Below are positions 10,395 through 22,644 of a stretch of 64,000 nt of DNA, piece by piece; position 1 is the stretch's first letter; each line of letters opens with the position of its first letter. The stretch is from Erinaceus europaeus. Lineage: Eukaryota > Chordata > Mammalia > Eulipotyphla > Erinaceidae. Location of the stretch: assembly GCF_950295315.1 (NCBI RefSeq), contig NW_026647328.1, positions 30,733 through 94,732 on the forward strand. The letters run 5' to 3'. The position numbers and the translations under genes are program-made. The notes beneath the pieces are model-generated. The model had not been told where the DNA came from. It did no database searches and worked only from the letters and a program-made list of their open reading frames with translations.

Positions 10395-11175
10395 GAGATG
10401 CCAAATCTCCTCTGCTCTATTCTTACCTTTAGGTTGATGGTTATTAAGCAACTTGCTCTGCTTTATATCGTAATGCTCTTCAGCCACCAAGTTGCAGATG
10501 CTACCATGCCACCAATCTAACTTCCCTAGGCAGACCACCTCACCAATGTGTCCTGGAACTGCACCTCTCCAGAGCCCTATGCCACTAGAGAAAGATAAAA
10601 ACATGCTGTGAGTATGGATCAAAGTGTCAACGCCCATATTCAGAAGAGAAGTAATGACAGAAGCCAGGCCTCCCACCTTTACACTTCATAATAATCCTGG
10701 ATCCATCCTCCCAGAGGGATAAAAAATAGGGAAACCGGGGATTGGGCAGTAGCACAGTGGGTTAAGTGCATATGGTGCAAAGTGCAAGGACCCACAGAAG
10801 GACCCCAGTTCGAGCCCCCAGTTCCCCACCTGCAGGGGGGTCGCCTCAAAAGCTGTGAAGCTGGTCTGCAGGTGTCTTTCACTCCCCCATCTCTCCCCTC
10901 CTCTCTTGATTTGTCTTTCCTATCCAACAACAGCAGCATCAGTGGCAACAATAACAGAAATGACAACAACAAGGGCAACAAAAAATGGCCTTCAGGAGCT
11001 GTGGATTCGTAGTGCAGGCACCAAGCCCCAGCAATAACCCTGGAGGCAAAAAAAGAATAGGGAAACCTTCCAGTGGAGAGAGGATGGGATATGGAACTCT
11101 GGTGGTCGAAATTGTGTGGAATTGTATCCCTCTTATCCTATGGTCTTGTCAATCATTATTAAATCAACTTAAAAA
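10395..11175 (+). mobile_element. L1 3' UTR fragment split by a SINE
   Basis: It begins with 'ctcctctgctctattcttac' and continues through 'tgtcctggaactgcacctct' and 'ctcccagagggataaaaaat'. After the SINE at 10737-11055 it resumes with 'ggaactctggtggtcgaaat' and ends 'attattaaatcaact'. This is a standard hedgehog-type L1 3' end, plus orientation, 5'-truncated. Confidence 0.88.
10737..11055 (+). mobile_element. SINE A' copy inserted in L1 3' UTR
   Basis: Head GGGGATTGGGCAGTAGCAC, B box CCCAGTTCGAGCCCCC, pyrimidine tract, ACAACAACAAGGGCAAC, then the A' tail 'gtggattcgtagtgcaggca'. Flanked by the 12 bp duplication AATAGGGAAACC at 10725-10736 and 11056-11067, which proves insertion into the older L1 fragment. 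Confidence 0.93.
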
Positions 11176-11419
11176 GTTTTTAAAATCCCATTCTAATATA
11201 ATAAAAATATATGTCTTTCACTGCCTTTACAAAAAAAAATCTCTGCATATTTTTTTATTTTGTATTCTTTGTTAAATATTCAAGATATCTAGAACTTTTT
11301 TCTAAAAGATGTCCTTGTTTGATTTGGCTAAACCAGCCTCTTCATCAATTCTGTCCACTTTGTACCAAGCTCCATTACTTCTGAGAGAGGAGAGACAGAA
11401 AAAATATAATCTGACTTTA

Positions 11420-11620
11420 TTCTGCAAGTTCATTTGTTTAATTCATCTATATTCCACATATGAGTGGAATATAGCATCTAGCAACTATCCTTCGTTTCTT
11501 TATATATTTCATTTAGCAGAGTCTCTTTCAGTTTCATGCATTCTGTCTTAAGCGATAGAGCATCTTCTTTCTTGATTACAGAATACTGTCCCATTGAGTA
11601 TATATATATTTCTCATAAAT
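11420..11620 (-). mobile_element. Old L1 ORF2 3'-end fragment
   Basis: 'catatgagtggaatatagca', 'ttagcagagtctctttcagt' and 'gtcccattgagtatatatat' parallel the reverse of the generic mammalian L1 3' ORF2 region (…cattgtatatataccac). The plus-strand L1 at 11640 begins right after it. Confidence 0.6.
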
Positions 11621-12407
11621 TCTTTTTAAAAGGAATTACTGGAGACTTCCAGAGGCAGGGCTACAAGCAGCAGCAGATGTGTTTCTCTCCTCTCCCTGAT
11701 CAACTAGGAATACCAAAGGAGACCACCTGGGACTGAAACAAGACAGGACTATAACGACTTCAGGAACCCACCAAATCACTGGTGAGTGCAAACACTTATA
11801 GCTCACTCATGGACAGAGAGGAGCCTAGGGAGAGATTAAGTGGCTGGTAACAGTCAGGTAGTTTATCAGTTGAGACACCACCTCCAGTCGGTTCCACCAA
11901 CAAAAAGATGGCTGAAGGGAGGAGAGGACTCCCCTGAGACTCACCAAATGCAACTGTAAGTCTCCATCGCTACTGCCCTCAGAATCTGGAGCAGTGGCAG
12001 GGAGGCGCTGTGCTGACACAAGGGGACAGAGAACTAACCAGGAAACTCAGGAGACGATCTATACCTCTATGGCATACCTGTGGGGCTGTGAAAATCTCTT
12101 TGCATAACCACTGGATTATCTCTGCCACACCCTGCTTCATCTCTTGGTCAGGAGTCAGTGATTAAGCTAAGGAGCCTATTTATAGTTTAAAAGCCTTCAG
12201 GCTCCCATTGCCTATGGGAAGAAAAAGCACAAAATAGGCTTTTAAGCCACTGAGCTCCAAATCAGGGATTAAAACACTATCAAACAACTGTTACTTCCAC
12301 AACTATGAACCCTTTAATTACCTTACTTAGACACAAGTCAATCCAGGCAATAGTGATCAGTAATTTGAAAAGTACTGAGAGAGGGAACTCATAACATACT
12401 ATATAAA

Positions 12408-13345
12408 ATGGTTAAACCAACAAGAAGAAATATTGGAGAAATGAACCAGGACAAGAGTCCAGCTAAAAGCCTCCAAAAGGGTGAAGCACAAAATAATGAG
12501 GTCAACATCAAAACACTAGTTAAGGAAATAATCACAGGAGTGAGTAAAGAGTTTGAAAGAATTGTCATCAGAAATACAAAAACAACAAATGAGACTCTGG
12601 AAGAAAACACTAATTACCTCAAGGTTGTTAGAGAGCTTAAAGCTGAAATAGCCGAGCTAAGAACACCACTATCTGAACAAGCTAAAACAGTATCAGAACA
12701 GGGTAACAAAATAGATGAACTCCAGAAAACAGTAGAGGGGAAAGAGAATAGAATCAATGAGGCTGAAGACAGAATTAGCAAGATCGAGGATGAATTAGAG
12801 ACAACTAAAAAAGAAGAAGAGATCACAAAAACAGATTAAGAGATACTGAAAACAACAACAGAGACCCATGGGATGACTTCAAAAGAAACAATATACACAT
12901 TATTGGCTTACCAGAGGAAGAAAGAGAGGGAGAAGAAGAAAGCATTCTTCAGACCATAATAGCTAAAAACTTCTCTAGTATAGACAACATCAAAAACATA
13001 AAGGTTCAAGAAGCCCAGGGTGTCCCAAACAGAATTAACCCAGACTTAAAGACACCAAGAGATAGCCTACTTAGAATGGAAAGGAATAAGGATAAAGAAA
13101 GGATCCTGAAGGCTGCAAGAGAAAAACAAAGAGTCACCTACAGAGGAAAACCTATAAGATTAGCAGTAGACTTCTCCACACAAACACTACAGGCCTGAAG
13201 AGAATAGCAAGATATCTATTGAGTACTCAATGAGAAGGGCTTTCAACCAAGAATGCTGTATCCTGCTAGATTGTCATTCAGACTAGCTGGAGACAGAAAA
13301 ACCTCAGCTATCACTAAGCCTGCCCTTAAAGAAGTTATTAAAAGT
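12408..13345 (+). pseudogene. L1 ORF1, frameshifted
   Basis: The open part (12408-12839) begins MVKPTRRNIGEMNQDKSPAK and is a charged coiled coil with heptads such as KIDELQKTVEGKENRINEAE, the trimerisation domain of ORF1p. A frameshift near 12815-12835 moves the reading to the next frame, which gives PWDDFKRNNIHIIGLPEEER and then KDKERILKAAREKQRVTYRG, the RRM and C-terminal domains. Two in-frame stops follow near 13194-13206. Length fits a complete ancestral ORF1 of about 310 residues. Confidence 0.92.
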
Positions 13346-13411
13346 TCTCCTATAAACAGTCAGACCACCATAAATAGGCCATATATGAGAACACTCTAAA
13401 ACTCTATAAGA

Positions 13412-16400
13412 ATGGCACTAAAATATCTTCAATCTTTGATATCAATAAATGTCAATGGCCTGAATTCACCTATTAAAAGAGACAGAGTAGGAAGATGGAT
13501 CAGAAAACACAACTCAACAATATGCAGTCTACAGGAAACCCACCTAACTCAACAAGACAAACACAGACTCAAAATGAAAGGATGGAAAACTATCATACAG
13601 GCCAATGGCCCACAAAAAAGGGCAGGAACACCTATTCTCATAACTGACACAATAGACTTTAAAATAGATAAGATTTAAAAAGATATGAATGGACATTACT
13701 TAATGCTCATAGGATCAGTCAATCAAGAGGACTTAACAATTATTAACATCTATGCACCCAATGAGAAGCCATCTAAATATACCAAACATCTACTGAAAGA
13801 GCTACAGTAATCTATTAACAGCAACATAGTCACAATAGGGGACATCAACACTCCACTCTCTCAACCTGACAGATCATCCAAGCAGAAAATCAAGAAAGAC
13901 ATAAGGGAGCTAAATGAAGAGATAGATAAACTAAAACTACTGGACATTTTCAGAGTCATTCATCCCAAGAAACTGGAATACACATTTTACTCAAGTCTAC
14001 ATGAGTCATCCTCAAGGATAGGCCATATGTTAGGCCACAAAGACAGCAACAGCAAATTCAAGAGCACTGAAATCATCTCAAGCATCTTCTCAGACCACAG
14101 TGGAATCAAACCAACACTTAACAATTGACAAAAGATTAGTAATCATCCCAGAATGTGGAAGCTCAACAGTGCACTACTAAACAAACTACTGGGTCAAAGA
14201 GGAAATAAAGGAAGAAGTCAAAATGTTTCAAAAGTTCAATTAAAATGAAGACACAAGCTATCAAAATATTTGGGACACAGCTAAGGCAGTAGTGAGAGGA
14301 AAGTTCATAGCTATACAGGCACACATTAGGAAACAAGAAAAAGCACAAATGGACAGCCTGGTTGCACATCTTAAAGACGAAGAAGAAGAAGAAGGAGGAG
14401 GAGGAGGAGGAGGAGGAGGAGGAGGAGGAGGAAGAGGAGGAGGAGGAGGAGGAGGAGGAGGAGGAGGAGAACAAAGGAACCCTAAAACAACCAGAAGTGT
14501 AGAAATCACTAAAGTTAGGTCAGAAATAAATAACATTAAGAATAAGAAAACCATACAAAAGATCAACAAAAGTAAATGTTGGTTCTTCAAAAGAGTGAAC
14601 AAAATCGACAAACCTTTAGCCAGACTCACAAAACAAAAAAGGGAGAAGACCCAAAAAAATTGGATCATAAATTAAAGAAGTGATATCACAACAGACACCA
14701 CAGAAATTCAACATATCATGTGAGGCTTCTATGAACAACTATATGCCACCAAGCTAGAGAACCTGGAAGAAATGGGCGATTTCCTAGATACCTATGAACT
14801 TCCAAAACTAAGTAAAGAGGAAGTAGATAACATGAACAGGCCCATCACAGCTAATGAAATTGAAACACTTATCAAAATTCTTCCCAAAAATAAAAGTCCT
14901 GGACCAGATGGATCTACAAATGAATTCTACAAAACCTTCAAAGAAGAAATAATACCTCTACCTTTAACAGTCTTCCAGCAGATTGAAAACACTGGAATAC
15001 TCCATGCCAGCTTCTATGAAACCAGCATCACTCTGATACCAAAAGCAGACAGGGATACAACCAAAAAAGAAAACTACAGACCAATATCTCTGATGAACAT
15101 AGATGCTAAAATATTAATATTCTAGCCAACCGGATATAGCAGTATACTAAAAACACTGTTTATCATGACCAAGTGAAGTTTATCCCAGGCATGCAAGATT
15201 GGTTTAATATACGTAAATCAATCAATGTGATCCACCACATCGACAAAAGCAAGACCAAAAACCACATGGTCATATCAATAGATGCAGAGAAAGCCTTTGA
15301 CAAAATACAAGATCGCTTTATGATCAAAACACTACAAAAATCGGAATAGATGGAAAATTCCTGAAGATAGTAGAGTCTATATATAGCAAACCTACAGCCA
15401 ACATCATACTCAATGGTGAAAAACTGGAAGCATTTCCCCTCAGATCAGGTACTAGACAGGGCTACCTATTATCAACATTACTATTCAACATAGTGTTGGA
15501 AGTTCTTGCCATAGCAATCAGACAGGAGCTAGGAATTAAAGGGATACAGATTGGAAGAGAAGAAGTCAAACTCTCCCTATTTTCAGATGACATGACAATA
15601 TACACAGAAAAACCTAAAGGAATTCAGCAAGAAGCTTTTGGATATCATCAGGCAATACAGGAAGGAGTCAGGCTACAAAATTAACATTCAAAAGTCAGCG
15701 GCATTCCTCTATGCAAACACTAAGTTAGAAGAAGTTGAAATCCAGAATTCAATTTCTTTTACTACAACAAAAAAACAATAAAATATCTAGGAATAAACCT
15801 AACCAAAGAAGTGAAAGACTTGTATACTGAAAATTATGAGTTCAATTTCAAGGAAAGTATGAGTTCAATTTCAATTTCAAGGAAATTGAAAAAGACAAAA
15901 AGAAGTGGAAAGGTATTCCATGCTCATGGGGTTGGAAAAATTAATATCATCAAAATGAATATACTACCCAGAGCCATCTACAAATTTAATGCTATTCCCA
16001 TCAAGATCCCAAACACATTTTTAGGAGAATAGAACAAATGCTACAAATGTTTATCTGGAACCAGAAAAGACCTAGAATTGCCAAAAACAATCTTGAGAAG
16101 AAAGAACAGAAACAGAGGCATCACACTCCTAGGCCTCAATTGTATTATAGGGCCCCTGTTATCAAAACTGCTTGGTACTGGAACATAAATAGACATACTG
16201 ACCAGTGGAATAGAATTAAGAGCCCACAAGTAAGCCCCCACACCTATAGACATCTAGTCTTGGACAAAGGTGCCCAGACTATTAAATGGGGAAAGCAGAG
16301 TCTCTTCAACAAATGGTGTTGGAAACAATGGGTTGAAACATGCAGAAGAATGAAACTGAACCACTATATTTCACCAAATACAAAAGTAAATTCCAAGTGG

Positions 16401-17325
16401 ATCAAGAACTTGGATGTTAGACCACAAACTATCTGATATTAGAGGGAAATATTGGCAGAACTCTTTTCCGCATAAATTTTAAAGATATCTTCAATGAAAC
16501 AAATCCAATTACAAAGAAGACTAAGGCAAGCATAAACCTATGGGACTACATCAAATTAAAAAGCTTCTGCACAGCTGATGAAACTACTACCCAAACCAAG
16601 AGACCCCTCACAGAATGGGAGATCTTTACATGCCATACATCAGACAAGAGGCTAATAACCAGAATATATAAAGAAGTTGCATACAACAAGAAAACAAATA
16701 ACCCTATCCAGAAATGGGGGGAGGACATGGACAGAATATTCACCACAGAAGAGATCCAAAAGGCCCACAAACACATGAAAAAATGCTCCAAATCTCTGAT
16801 TGTCAGAGAAATGCAAACAAAGACAATGAGATATCACTTCATTCCTGTGAGAATGTCATACATCAGAAAAGGTAACAGCAGCAAATGCTGGAGAGGTTGT
16901 GGGGTCAAAGGAACCCTCCTGCACTGCTGGTAGGAATTTAAATTGGCCCAACTTCTGTGGAGAACAGTCTGTCTGGAAAACACTTGGAAGTCTAGAAATG
17001 GACCTACCCTATGATCCTGCAATTCCTCTCCTGGGGATATATCCTAAGGAACCCAACACATCCAAAAAGATCTGTGTACATATATATTTTGGTAGCACAA
17101 TTTGTAATAGCCAAAACCTGGAAGCAACCCACGTGTCCAACAACAGATGAGTGGCTGAGCAAGTTGTGGTATATATACACAATGGAATACTACTCAGCTG
17201 TAAAAAATGGTGACTTCACCGTTTTCAGCCGATCTTGGATGGACCTTGAAAAAATCATGTTGAGTGAAATAAGTAAGAAACAGAAGGATGAATATGGGAT
17301 GATCTCACTCTCAGGCCGAAGTTGA
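13412..17325 (+). pseudogene. L1 ORF2 with repeat expansion, broken
   Basis: It starts MALKYLQSLISINVNGLNSP (endonuclease). RT blocks follow: [18 protein letters not shown] near 14890, [10 protein letters not shown] near 15090, then FSDDM near 15580, where active L1s have FADDM. The C-terminal DEWLSKLWYIYTMEYYSAVK and the end at 17325 are clear. Stops and frameshifts occur throughout (for example after 13676 and 15125). Between endonuclease and RT, a run of Glu codons has expanded into a GGA/GAG repeat at 14385-14470. Confidence 0.93.
14385..14470 (+). repeat. (GAG/GGA)n trinucleotide repeat within L1 ORF2
   Basis: AAGAAGAAGAAGGAGG grades into pure GGA units, with one AGA interruption near 14432. 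In the L1 at 32587-32997 the same position encodes only a short EEE run ([17 protein letters not shown]), so the repeat grew after insertion. Confidence 0.95.
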
Positions 17326-17572
17326 AAAACAAGATTAGAAAAGAAAACACAAGTCGAACCTGAAATGGAATTGGAGTATTACACCAAAGTAAAAGACTCT
17401 GGGGTGGGTGAGCGGGTGGGGAGAATACAGGTCCATGAAAGATGATGAATGACATAGTGGGGGTTGTATTGTTAAAAGGGAATCTGGGGAATGTTATGCG
17501 TATACAAACTATTGTATTTACTGTTGAATGTAAAACATTAATTCCCCAATAAAGAAATAAATTATTAAAAAA

Positions 17573-18104
17573 AAAAGAACACAGATGCTTATTCAAGGTG
17601 GAGTTAAGATTCAGATCCCTGAGCATGATAATGGAGAAAGACATAAGTTGGAGGTAAGAGTATCTTACAGATACTTATCATGGGGAGAAGAGAAGTTGTT
17701 CCCATGTGACAACTGTACTATGAACCATTACCTCCCAGGAAATGATAAAAATTAAAATATATGTTTATACTTTACATCAGATTTAGACAATTTAAAACCA
17801 AACTTGTTCTGCTCTACTGCTTATGCGTTCCTGGATAAACACTGGTGGGAAATTATAAAATTAACTGTTGTGTTTGAAAGCCTCTCTCCTTAAAATACAT
17901 ACATACATGCGTGTGTGTGTGTGTATGTATGTGTGTGTATACATAATGAATCTGGTTTCTTTTTCTCCTTTATTATTAATAATTTAGCAGAATCTTACAA
18001 AATTATAAGATTCCAGGGGTGTAATTTCACAACCATGCCTGGTCAGTATAAGTCATCATACCTTCTACCAAGTTCTGTGCCTTTTCTTCCTTATTTCAGC
18101 CTTA
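17573..18104. other. Single-copy DNA with a TG/TATG microsatellite
   Basis: No gene seen. ACATACATACATGCGTGTG through a GTATGTATGTGTGTG run occupies about 17897-17945. Confidence 0.5.
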
Positions 18105-18213
18105 TTTTCACTGCTTAGCTCTAACATATGGTGGTACTGGTGATTGAACCTGCTACCTCTGGGGATTCAGGCATGCAAATCTGGTGCACTATTGCTGCAT
18201 ATCTCCCTAGTCC
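18105..18213 (-). mobile_element. SINE C copy, diverged
   Basis: Plus-strand 'cactgcttagctctaacata', 'gtgattgaacctgctacctc' and 'tgcatatctccctagtcct' follow the reversed SINE C consensus with many substitutions. Confidence 0.75.
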
Positions 18214-18282
18214 TACATACTTGTAGTTGTCAAAGTTTCAAGTAAAGTTAAACTTAGTTGAATCACTTTTTAAAAATTTTGT

Positions 18283-18537
18283 TTAATATTTTTTATTCCC
18301 TTTTATTGCCCTTGTTATTTTATTGTTGTTGTTATTGCTGTCATCGTCGTTGGATAGGAAAGAGAGAAATGGAGAGAGGAGGAGAAGACAGAGAGGGGGA
18401 GAGAAAGATAGACCCCTGCAGACCCGCTTCATGGCCTGTGAAGCAACCCCACTGTAGGAGGGGAGCCCGGAGCTCAAACTGGGATCATTACGCCGGTCCT
18501 TGAGCTTGGCACCATGTGTGCTTAAGCTCGACTCCCT
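18283..18537 (-). mobile_element. SINE A copy
   Basis: Reverse-oriented SINE A: 'ttattcccttttattgccct' tail, 'gttggataggaaagagagaa', 'cctgtgaagcaaccccactg', then 'gtgcttaagctcgactccct' at the head. Confidence 0.9.
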
Positions 18538-19803
18538 TAATAATTTTTTTTATCATATTTGCTTACATAAGGATCTCAGAAAGGGAGATTAAACTAAAAT
18601 ATTACAGGAAAAAGATGGATCTCCCAAGAAGTAAACCATTTCCCATCTTCATCCCTGTAAACTATCTTACACATTTCTTAGTGTGGCTTATATGTTTCTT
18701 TACAGTCCACTTACAGACTAGTCTCACCTGTCCTCTCTTCACAACTTACTGCTGGCCTCAAGCCTGTTCACATCAAATGTCTCTTCAGGTAAGTGTAGTT
18801 CCTAATACTTCATGCTATTATGTGCATATTTCTTCTTCCTGATATTATTTTCCTTCCTTTTGTCAGGTTGCAAGCCCCTTTACATCTTAATGTAAACATT
18901 CCAATGTCACTGCCACTATAGGTTCTTTCTTGAGTCTCCCAGGCAGAATTAATTACACCTCTGCACTACTGTGCATTTCTATTCATAGCATGATTATTAC
19001 TTTTCTTTGTTCTCTTTTTTCCAGTAGTCAATTGTTTCAAAAGCTTGTCAGTAAATATTGACAGTACTGTCAGCCCTGCAGCAGAAAACTGTGACTATAA
19101 TTGTTACACAATGTACTTCAATTTTCCTCTGCTAACATGGGCCTCTCTGTTTAGTATGTTTGGTGAGAAAGGTCTTATGTCCACATAATATTAGATGCCT
19201 TTTTTTCCCCTTATACTAGGTCTAACCAATCCACTACCTTCTAAAGCCTACCTATTTTTCAGCTTTGAGTTCTCTTCAACTGCCTCTGCCTGGATATTTT
19301 AATTATGTTAGCAATTAGAATTCAGTAAGTCATTATTCTTAGGAGATAATTTTTTTCCTGAGCTATTTGGGTTTCACTGGAGTCAGAAACATATTTTCAA
19401 TACTCCCTTATCCCTCAAAACTTAATTTATCTTTTAATGTAATTACAGTAACAACTGGTAGAACAATTTCTTAAAGAAGTGAGATTTCATTAATTCCTCC
19501 ACATAGCAATGTTTGAAGTCCCTGCTATGTAACAAACATTGTGCAGACCTTGAGGCAACAAGAGTTTCATGGGAGTTACTGTTCCTTAAAAGACAGGTTT
19601 AACCGACAGCCATTCACATAAGTGAATGTTTCCAGTTGTAGTAATGCAGCTAATAATAAATGGCTGGAAAGAAGCAGTCGCTCAAAGGCACTATCTGTGC
19701 ATGACTCAGATGTTTATTTAACTTGGTATATGGACACAGCTACCTCTAAAAAACTATTTGAGAGACACTTGACATAACTCATCTCTATGATGACAAAAAG
19801 AAA
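18538..19803. other. No gene seen; ~1.3 kb mostly single-copy, possible L2 traces
   Basis: No coding signal. 'cacctctgcactactgtgca' and the following 60 bases (about 18925-18995) resemble an L2 interior. 'gaagtccctgctatgtaaca' near 19515 resembles an ancient MIR/L2-type block. Both calls are weak. Confidence 0.4.
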
Positions 19804-20017
19804 CCAGAGGGCAAAAGGTGGCACACTTGGTAAAGTGCACACCACACATTACAGTGCGCAAAGATTTGGGTTCAAGTCCCTGGTCTCCACCTGCAGGGGG
19901 AAAGCTGCATGAGTGGTGAAGCAGGGCTACAGGTTTCTCTCTGTCTCTCTACCTCTCTATCTCCCCCCTTCTCTCAATTTCTTTCTGTCTCTATCCAATA
20001 ATAAATAAAATAAAATG
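19804..20017 (+). mobile_element. SINE B copy
   Basis: 'aaggtggcacacttggtaaa' head, GGTTCAAGTCCC B box, 'gcatgagtggtgaagcaggg', a CTCTGTCTCTCTACC tract, and the 'ctatccaataataaataaa' tail. Confidence 0.88.
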
Positions 20018-20160
20018 GGTCCTGGAAAAGGATGACAAAAGACCTAGTGGAGATTGTATTGCTTTGTGGAAAACTGAGAAATATTATGCATGTACAAACT
20101 ATTGTACTTACTGTCAACTGTAAAACATTAATCCCCCAATAAAGTAATTAATTAATTAAT
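20018..20160 (+). mobile_element. L1 tail (short 3' UTR type)
   Basis: 'aggatgacaaaagacctagt', 'ggaaaactgagaaatattat' and 'taatcccccaataaagtaat' match the 3' end of the L1 at 17450-17560. It abuts the preceding SINE tail. Confidence 0.85.
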
Positions 20161-20299
20161 AGTCTAGTTCTATTATTGCTTCTAACACCATCTTTCTAGA
20201 CAATACTTTTAGCCTTCCTACATGTTAGCTATCAGGTTCAGGCAAAAACTACTAAACTTATGGGCCCCTTGGAATATACTTGTAGACTTCCTAGCTTCT

Positions 20300-20510
20300 T
20301 CCCACACAAGGACCCATAGTTCCATCTGCTCTATTCTTACCTTTAGGTTCCTGATTATTATTAAACAATTTGTACTCTTTTATATCTTAATGTTTTTAGT
20401 CACCAATTTCAAATGCTACCATGAACCATCCTGACTTCTCTGGGCAGACAACCTCACCTATGTGTCCTGGAATCCCACCTCCCCAGAGGGGAACTGCAGC
20501 GAGCAACAGA
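20300..20510 (+). mobile_element. L1 3' UTR fragment
   Basis: 'ctgctctattcttaccttta', 'gggcagacaacctcacctat' and 'gtgtcctggaatcccacctc' match the 3' UTR seen at 10400-10590. It breaks off near 20510. Confidence 0.8.
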
Positions 20511-20544
20511 CAAAGGTATTCATTCCAATTGACTATGAAGTCAG

Positions 20545-20790
20545 TACAAATTTATAAGAATCTCAGTTTCCCCACCTGCAGAGGGGAAGCTTCACAGGCA
20601 ATGGAACAGCTATATATATATAATTCATGAATGAATGAATATATATATTCTCTCTGTCACTCTATTTCTATCATTCATGCTCTATCAAGAGAAAGAAAGG
20701 AAGAAATGAAGGAACGAAGGTAGGGAAGAAGGAAGGAAGGAAGGAAGGAAGGAAGGAAGGAAGGAAGGAAGGAAGGAAGGAAGGAAGGAC
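20545..20790 (+). mobile_element. SINE B fragment with GGAA-expanded tail
   Basis: 'agtttccccacctgcagagg' and 'gaagcttcacaggcaatgga' are SINE B. An (AT)n/AATG stretch interrupts it, and the tail has become GAAA then (GGAA)n at about 20720-20788. Confidence 0.7.
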
Positions 20791-20998
20791 TAGGTGGAGA
20801 TGAACTTAAGTGCACATATTATCATATGCAAGGACCAAGGTCCTACCCCAACCCCATCAACACTTGCAAGAGACAAGTTTCATGAGCAGTGAAACAGTGC
20901 CTCAGGTATCTCCCATTCTCATTCCCTATCTCTCCCTGTCCTCTCAGATTCTCTTTATTATATCAAATATAAAAAATAGAAATAGAAAGGAAGGAAGG

Positions 20999-21030
<32 letters not shown>

Positions 21031-21060
21031 ACGAAGTGAAAGAAGAAAGGAAAGAAGAAT
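20791..21060 (+). mobile_element. SINE B copy with GAAA/GA tail
   Basis: 'ctaggtggagatgaacttaa' and 'catgagcagtgaaacagtgc' are diverged SINE B blocks. The tail is GGAAGGAAGAAAGAAAG, then (GA)n, at about 20985-21060. Confidence 0.75.
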
Positions 21061-21189
21061 CACTGAAAATGGTGGAGTTGTATAGGCTCTGAACTCCAGA
21101 AACATATCCTTGGTGGGAAAGAAAAAAGAATATCAGTTTCTTGAAATGAAAGTGGTCAGTTAATGTATGTAAGATTGGGTAATGACATC

Positions 21190-21960
21190 ATTCCTTAAAA
21201 AACTAAATGCTCAGGGAATATGGAGGTGCAAATGTCTTTTCAAGTCGGTGTTTTCATTTCCTTCGGGGAAATATTCAGCATGAGATTGCTGGATTATATT
21301 ATTGAGGAACACCATTAATTACTGAGGCACCTCTGTATTTACATTGCCATCAGTGGTACATACAAATTCATCTCTGTAGTCACTGCAGCATGATTTCCAA
21401 TAGCCAAGATATGAAGGTAACCTCAGGTTGATGGAGGAATGAGTAAAGAACATATGAGGACTGTGGCAATAGCTCAGCAGTAGAACATAGGATTTTGAAA
21501 CCTGAGGCCCCAGGTACAATTATTATTATTGCTATAAGCCAAAGTTAAGTGGTACTCTGGTGCCATCTTTAAAGTTCCATCAGTCTCTTCTCTTGTTTAA
21601 AAAAATTAATCTTAAAGAAGATATAGTGTGAATACAATAGCGTAAAATTTATCCTTAAATAAGAATAAAATCTCACCTATACAACAACATGGATACATCT
21701 TGAAAGGGTTGTACTAAAGGAAGGTATACAGAGAAAGAATTAAAATATAATCTCACTCATGTGTGGAATAAATCGAGTGCTATAAGAGATCACCCAGTCC
21801 CAAAAGCCAAGTCAAGAAATCTGTCAATTCTCTATTTTGTGTTCAAGAACACAGTGTAGAGAGAGTCTAGTGCAAGGACACTGTTAAAAGAAACTGGATC
21901 AAGCCTAGTGTGTGCATGAGTGTATGTGTGTTATATACCAAGATGGCACTGTCCACAAGA
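21190..21960. mobile_element. Old L1 3' fragment with internal inversion
   Basis: About 21190-21330 reads as L1 ORF2 on the minus strand ('catttccttcggggaaatat', 'gagattgctggattatatta'). About 21370-21455 and 21590-21960 read as L1 ORF2 on the plus strand ('gatttccaatagccaagata', 'ataatctcactcatgtgtgg'). A 5' inversion of this kind is a known product of twin priming. A SINE C sits inside the plus part. Confidence 0.65.
21456..21570 (+). mobile_element. SINE C copy
   Basis: 'gaggactgtggcaatagctc', 'gaaacctgaggccccaggta' and 'ttaagtggtactctggtgcc' follow the SINE C order. It lies within the plus-strand L1 remnant. Confidence 0.7.
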
Positions 21961-21984
21961 AACCATCCACAAACTGAAGAATTA

Positions 21985-22360
21985 TTATCACCTCAAATCT
22001 CATCTGCTATATTCTTACCTTTAGGTTCCTGATTATCAAACAATTTGCTCTGCTCAACAATGTGTCCTGGAACCCCACCTCCCCAGAGCCCTACCCCACT
22101 AAGGAAAAATGGAAACAGGCTAGGGGCAATGGATCAACCTGTCAATGCCCATGTCCAGAAGAGAAGTAATTACAGACAGCATGCAGACCTTACACCTTCT
22201 GCACCCCATAAAGATCTTTGGTCAGTACTCCCAGAGGGATAAGGAATAAGGGAAACTTCCAATGGATGGGGATAGGATACAGAACTAGTGGTGGGAATTG
22301 TATGGAACTGTACCACTCATCTCACAGTCTTGTCGATCATTATTAAGTCACTAATTTAAA
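21985..22360 (+). mobile_element. L1 3' UTR fragment
   Basis: 'tctgctatattcttaccttt', 'tgtgtcctggaaccccacct', 'ctcccagagggataaggaat' and the end 'cattattaagtcactaattt' match the L1 3' UTR, plus orientation. Confidence 0.85.
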
Positions 22361-22644
22361 AAAAGAATTATTATCAAAATTCATTCACATAGTGAACCCA
22401 GCAAGTAAGGGCAATTTTCCAACCCAGTTAATCCACTGAAAATAATTCTCACTTGGGTAAACACAGTGAAAAAAATCATAAGTTTCTCAAAAGAATGAAC
22501 AATAATGGAGAAAGCTAGGACATGTACCAAGTGACAGATGTTATGGCTTAAAAACATCTGATCATGGAATGACCTGAAATGAAGAAAGGAATAACAACAA
22601 TGCCTGATTTCCTGGTAAATAAAATAATATTATAGCAAAAGATA

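Larger units (their letters stand above)
11640..17572 (+). mobile_element. Nearly full-length L1 retrotransposon (L1-3)
   Basis: About 5.9 kb in plus orientation. The 5' end starts GGAGACTTCCAGAGGCAGGG and the 5' UTR runs to about 12407. ORF1 is at 12408-13345 and ORF2 at 13412-17325. The short ~245 bp 3' UTR has 'agtaaaagactctggggtgg' and ends AATAAAGAAATAAATTATT plus poly-A. Its 5' and 3' UTRs differ from those of the 28717-36427 element, so it is a different and older subfamily. Both ORFs contain stops and frameshifts, so it is inactive. I could not identify a convincing target duplication. Confidence 0.95.

Noticed and set aside
14163..14668. Open frames rich in Ser, Pro or Gly runs
   Set aside because: Artefacts of the GGA trinucleotide repeat in the L1 ORF2 and antisense reading of L1.
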